The translations under genes and the position numbers were made by a program. From Acidobacteriaceae bacterium (GTDB lineage Bacteria > Acidobacteriota > Terriglobia > Terriglobales > Acidobacteriaceae), in contig PMTP01000107.1 in NCBI GenBank assembly GCA_003167305.1, positions 532 through 8,483 on the forward strand: a stretch of 7,952 nt of DNA, read 5' to 3'. This document shows positions 6,377-7,952 of the stretch, piece after piece (positions within the stretch are counted from its first letter, which is position 1; the number at the start of each line of letters is the position of its first letter). Under the pieces are notes generated by a model. It made no database searches. It was not told where the DNA came from and was given only the letters and a program-made list of their open reading frames with translations.

Positions 6377-6559
6377 CAAAACAAATAATTTCACCATCAT
6401 ACTACCGTCGTACCGGTAATTCTTGATGGCGCTCATTTTTCTTTCTGAATTGCCGTTTGAAGTGCAATAGAGGCCGCAGGCGGGCTGCGCCGAGTGAAAT
6501 ACCTGCTTCCGTGGGTTCGCTGGCGCGTCTAACCTAAAGAGGCGAGAGAAAGAAGCGGG

Positions 6560-6589
6560 TTGCTCGTTCGATTTTTCTTTTTTTAACAT
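6560..6589 (+). promoter_or_regulatory. Possible promoter driving the rpoD upstream transcript
   Basis: TTGCTC (6560-6565), an 18-base T-rich spacer and TAACAT (6584-6589, 4 of 6 to TATAAT) predict a start near 6596. The -35 matches only its TTG. It is the best plus-strand promoter-like pair noticed between the secreted-protein gene and rpoD. Between 6377 and 6559 only short inverted repeats were seen (TACCG 6403-6407 with CGGTA 6414-6418; CCATCA 6394-6399 with TGATGG 6424-6429). Confidence 0.25.
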
Positions 6590-6595
6590 AGGCAG

Positions 6596-6798
6596 ATGTG
6601 GTAATCTGATTGTCTCTGTGAGGATGAGCGCCCCTCTGCCCCAACCATGAGCTCCGGCTCGCGGGCGAACCAGGCGAAACCTGATGCGCTGTGATCCTCT
6701 TCCGAGCAACTACCCTGAAACCGCATTTTTTGCGGAAGAACGCGGAATTGTGTCCGCGGGCGCCGGCTTTTTGGATTTCCATATGGAAGTCTTTTTTT
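6596..6798 (+). ncRNA. Candidate structured RNA / rpoD leader domain
   Basis: Seen: a chain of helices with no gene. GAGGAT (6620-6625) pairs with ATCCTC (6694-6699), and GCGC (6628-6631) with GCGC (6686-6689), closing a two-part stem. That stem encloses GAGC/GCTC (6649-6652 with 6657-6660) and CAGG/CCTG (6671-6674 with 6680-6683, loop CGAAA). Then follow CCGCA/TGCGG (6721-6735), CGCGG/CCGCG (6741-6745 with 6754-6758) and a terminator-like hairpin ending in T7. An alternative 7-bp pairing, TCTTCCG (6698-6704) with CGGAAGA (6733-6739), would disrupt two of these, as in a switching leader. Inference: either an independent small RNA of about 200 bases or the sensing/attenuation part of a long rpoD leader. 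No known Rfam class was recognised by eye. The 5' end rests on a weak promoter call. Confidence 0.35.
6774..6798 (+). terminator. Terminator-like hairpin with T7 run, ahead of rpoD
   Basis: GATTTCC (6774-6780) pairs with GGAAGTC (6785-6791), 7 bp including one G-U, around an ATAT loop. It is followed at once by seven T (6792-6798). The centre, TTCCATATGGAA (6777-6788), is a perfect 12-bp palindrome and could instead bind a dimeric regulator. The stem is short and only moderately GC-rich, so termination may be partial. It lies 90 bases before the rpoD start codon and faces the same way as rpoD. Confidence 0.45.
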
Positions 6799-6820
6799 CA
6801 GTGCGCTCAGAACAGTCCAC

Positions 6821-6855
6821 GCACCGTTGCGTAAATCGACTGCGCAAGACGGTGC
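6821..6855 (+). promoter_or_regulatory. Strong hairpin upstream of the rpoD ribosome site
   Basis: GCACCG (6821-6826) pairs with CGGTGC (6850-6855) and TTGCG (6827-6831) with CGCAA (6843-6847). Together these make 11 bp with a 2-base bulge (6848-6849) and an 11-base loop. It ends 15 bases before the AAGGAG at 6871-6876. No T run follows, so it is not a terminator. A translational control element or mRNA 5' stabiliser is the likeliest role. Confidence 0.4.
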
Positions 6856-6888
6856 TGCATCTGCTTTGTTAAGGAGAGTAGGCATATT

Positions 6889-7952
6889 TTGGCGATTGAC
6901 GACAAGTTAGAACACGATCACGAACCCGATCACGAGCATGATCACGACATTGACACCCTGATTGAAGTGGGCAAGGAAAAGGGCTATCTGACCTACGGCG
7001 ACGTGAACGATATGCTGCCCGATGAGATGGGTTCTTCGCCCGAGGATCTGGACGACCTGATCACCACCATCGGCACCCAGGGCATCGACCTGCTGGACGG
7101 CCCCAAGTTCCACGGCGACAAGGAGTTTGAGCTGGAAGAAGGCGAGGACGTCGAGCTCGACCTGACGCCGGGAACGCTGGAGAAGACCAACGACCCGGTG
7201 CGCATGTACCTGCGCGAGATGGGCACGGTGCCGCTGCTAACGCGCGAGGGCGAAGTCGAGATTGCCAAGCGCATCGAGCGCGGGCAGATGCGCGTGCTCA
7301 AGGCCATCTCGCGTTCGCCCATCGTAATTCGCGAGATTGCCGCGCTGGGCGAGGACCTGAAGCGCGGCGTGCGCAACGTTAAAGAGGTGGTGATCTTCGA
7401 CGATGAGGAACTCACCGAGGAGGTGGTGCTGGCCCGCGTCAAGGCGACCGTGGCCCGCACCGACGCGCTGGTCAAGCACCAGAAGAGAATTGTGGTGCTC
7501 GAAGAGAAGCAGGCCGCATCGGCCGCCAAGGTCAAGGCCTCCGCCGCGCGCCACACCCGCTGGCTGATCGCGCGCGAAAAGGTGCTGGTCTCGCGGATTG
7601 TGCGCGAACTCAAGTACACCGCTCCGGAACGCAAGCGCCTGCTGGACAAGGTCAACAAGACCGTCGATACCATGCGCACGCTGGAGCGACAGATCCGCTC
7701 GCTGGAGCAGAAGCACGAGGCCAGCAAGAGTGAAGAGCTGAAGAAGGAGTACCGCCGCCAGCAGAAGAACTGCAAGGCGGATCTGGAAAAGATCGAGGGC
7801 GAGGCCGGCGTGGTGATCGCCGAGCTCAAGCGCACGCAGCGCGAGATGATCCAGGGCGACATGGACGCCGAGCAGGCCAAACGCGAGCTGATCGAGGCCA
7901 ACCTGCGCCTGGTTGTGTCGATTGCGAAAAAATACACCAACCGCGGCCTGCA
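6889..7952 (+). CDS. rpoD: RNA polymerase primary sigma factor RpoD, 5' part
   Basis: Role: sigma subunit that directs RNA polymerase to housekeeping promoters. Seen: 354 full codons to the window edge. The start is TTG at 6889: the frame upstream is open only back to a stop at 6832-6834 and has no ATG or GTG, and AAGGAG (6871-6876) lies 12 bases ahead, a slightly long spacing. Residues about 22-90 are region 1.1 (DTLIEVGKEKGYLTYGDVNDMLP, then DDLITTIGTQGIDLL). NDPVRMYLREMG from residue 101 is region 1.2. Residues about 135-320 are the charged, coiled-coil-rich non-conserved insert. AKRELIEANLRLVVSIAKKY, from about residue 329, is region 2.1, and the window ends in NRGL. Odd: residues 8-20 are a His/Asp/Glu tail made by a 12-bp tandem repeat. 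Regions 2.2-4.2 lie outside the window. It follows dnaG in the same direction, with an inverted gene between them. Confidence 0.95.
   Translation, partial: MAIDDKLEHDHEPDHEHDHDIDTLIEVGKEKGYLTYGDVNDMLPDEMGSSPEDLDDLITTIGTQGIDLLDGPKFHGDKEFELEEGEDVELDLTPGTLEKTNDPVRMYLREMGTVPLLTREGEVEIAKRIERGQMRVLKAISRSPIVIREIAALGEDLKRGVRNVKEVVIFDDEELTEEVVLARVKATVARTDALVKHQKRIVVLEEKQAASAAKVKASAARHTRWLIAREKVLVSRIVRELKYTAPERKRLLDKVNKTVDTMRTLERQIRSLEQKHEASKSEELKKEYRRQQKNCKADLEKIEGEAGVVIAELKRTQREMIQGDMDAEQAKRELIEANLRLVVSIAKKYTNRGL
6916..6951 (+). repeat. 12-bp tandem repeat, three units, inside rpoD
   Basis: gatcacga recurs at 6916, 6928 and 6940, a period of exactly 12 bases; the last four bases of each unit differ (accc, gcat, catt). 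In frame, the units encode DHEP, DHEH and DHDI (residues 10-21). Because the period is a multiple of three, units can be gained or lost without breaking the gene. Confidence 0.8.

Noticed and set aside
6655..6720. Resemblance of GCGGGCGAACCAGGCGAAACCTG to a GEMM-I (cyclic-di-GMP) riboswitch
   Set aside because: The GNRA-like CGAAA loop and AACC are suggestive, but the invariant GGACGCAAAGCC part is missing, so it is not called.
6596..6798. 6S RNA
   Set aside because: The length is right, but the two ends do not pair to make the single long hairpin with a central bubble that defines 6S RNA.
6993..7940. Minus-strand 315-codon frame opposite rpoD
   Set aside because: Ser/Arg-rich translation produced by reading the sigma factor codons backwards; no start signal and no domain.

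Overview
The window looks like a chromosomal segment from an Acidobacteriota (Terriglobia-type) bacterium. This is inferred from the style of the DnaG and RpoD sequences and from a large DUF5916 outer-membrane protein of the kind common there. It is not proven, because no rRNA is present.

Layout, left to right. (1) The first 53 bases are the 5' end of a minus-strand pirin-family gene, with a good AGGAGG ribosome site. (2) A minus-strand gene at 151-2502 encodes a secreted DUF5916 / CBM9-like protein ending in an outer-membrane beta-barrel. (3) From about 2503 to 3054 there is no intact gene but a small graveyard: the C-terminal half of a RelE/ParE-type toxin, a palindromic repeat with a partial second copy, and the last about 25 codons of an FAD-linked oxidase. 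(4) A minus-strand, short and divergent cis-prenyltransferase (UppS family) lies at 3055-3669. Its base composition is lower in G+C than its neighbours. (5) It is divergent from dnaG (DNA primase, plus strand, to 5617), and the two promoters lie almost on top of each other. (6) A small secreted protein of unknown function lies on the minus strand at 5632-6342, convergent with dnaG. (7) A non-coding stretch of about 500 bases carries several stem-loops and a terminator-like hairpin with a T7 run. (8) rpoD (primary sigma factor) starts at a TTG codon at 6889 and runs off the end of the window inside region 2.1.

How the genes fit together. dnaG and rpoD are the remaining neighbours of the classical macromolecular-synthesis operon, here split by an inverted secreted-protein gene, so rpoD must have its own promoter. 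The most interesting material is non-coding or divergent: the structured rpoD upstream region, a 12-bp tandem repeat that gives the sigma factor a His/Asp/Glu-rich N-terminal tail, the compact cis-prenyltransferase lacking the usual catalytic-site His, and the remnant/repeat cluster beside it. No phage, CRISPR array, IS element, tRNA or rRNA was recognised.
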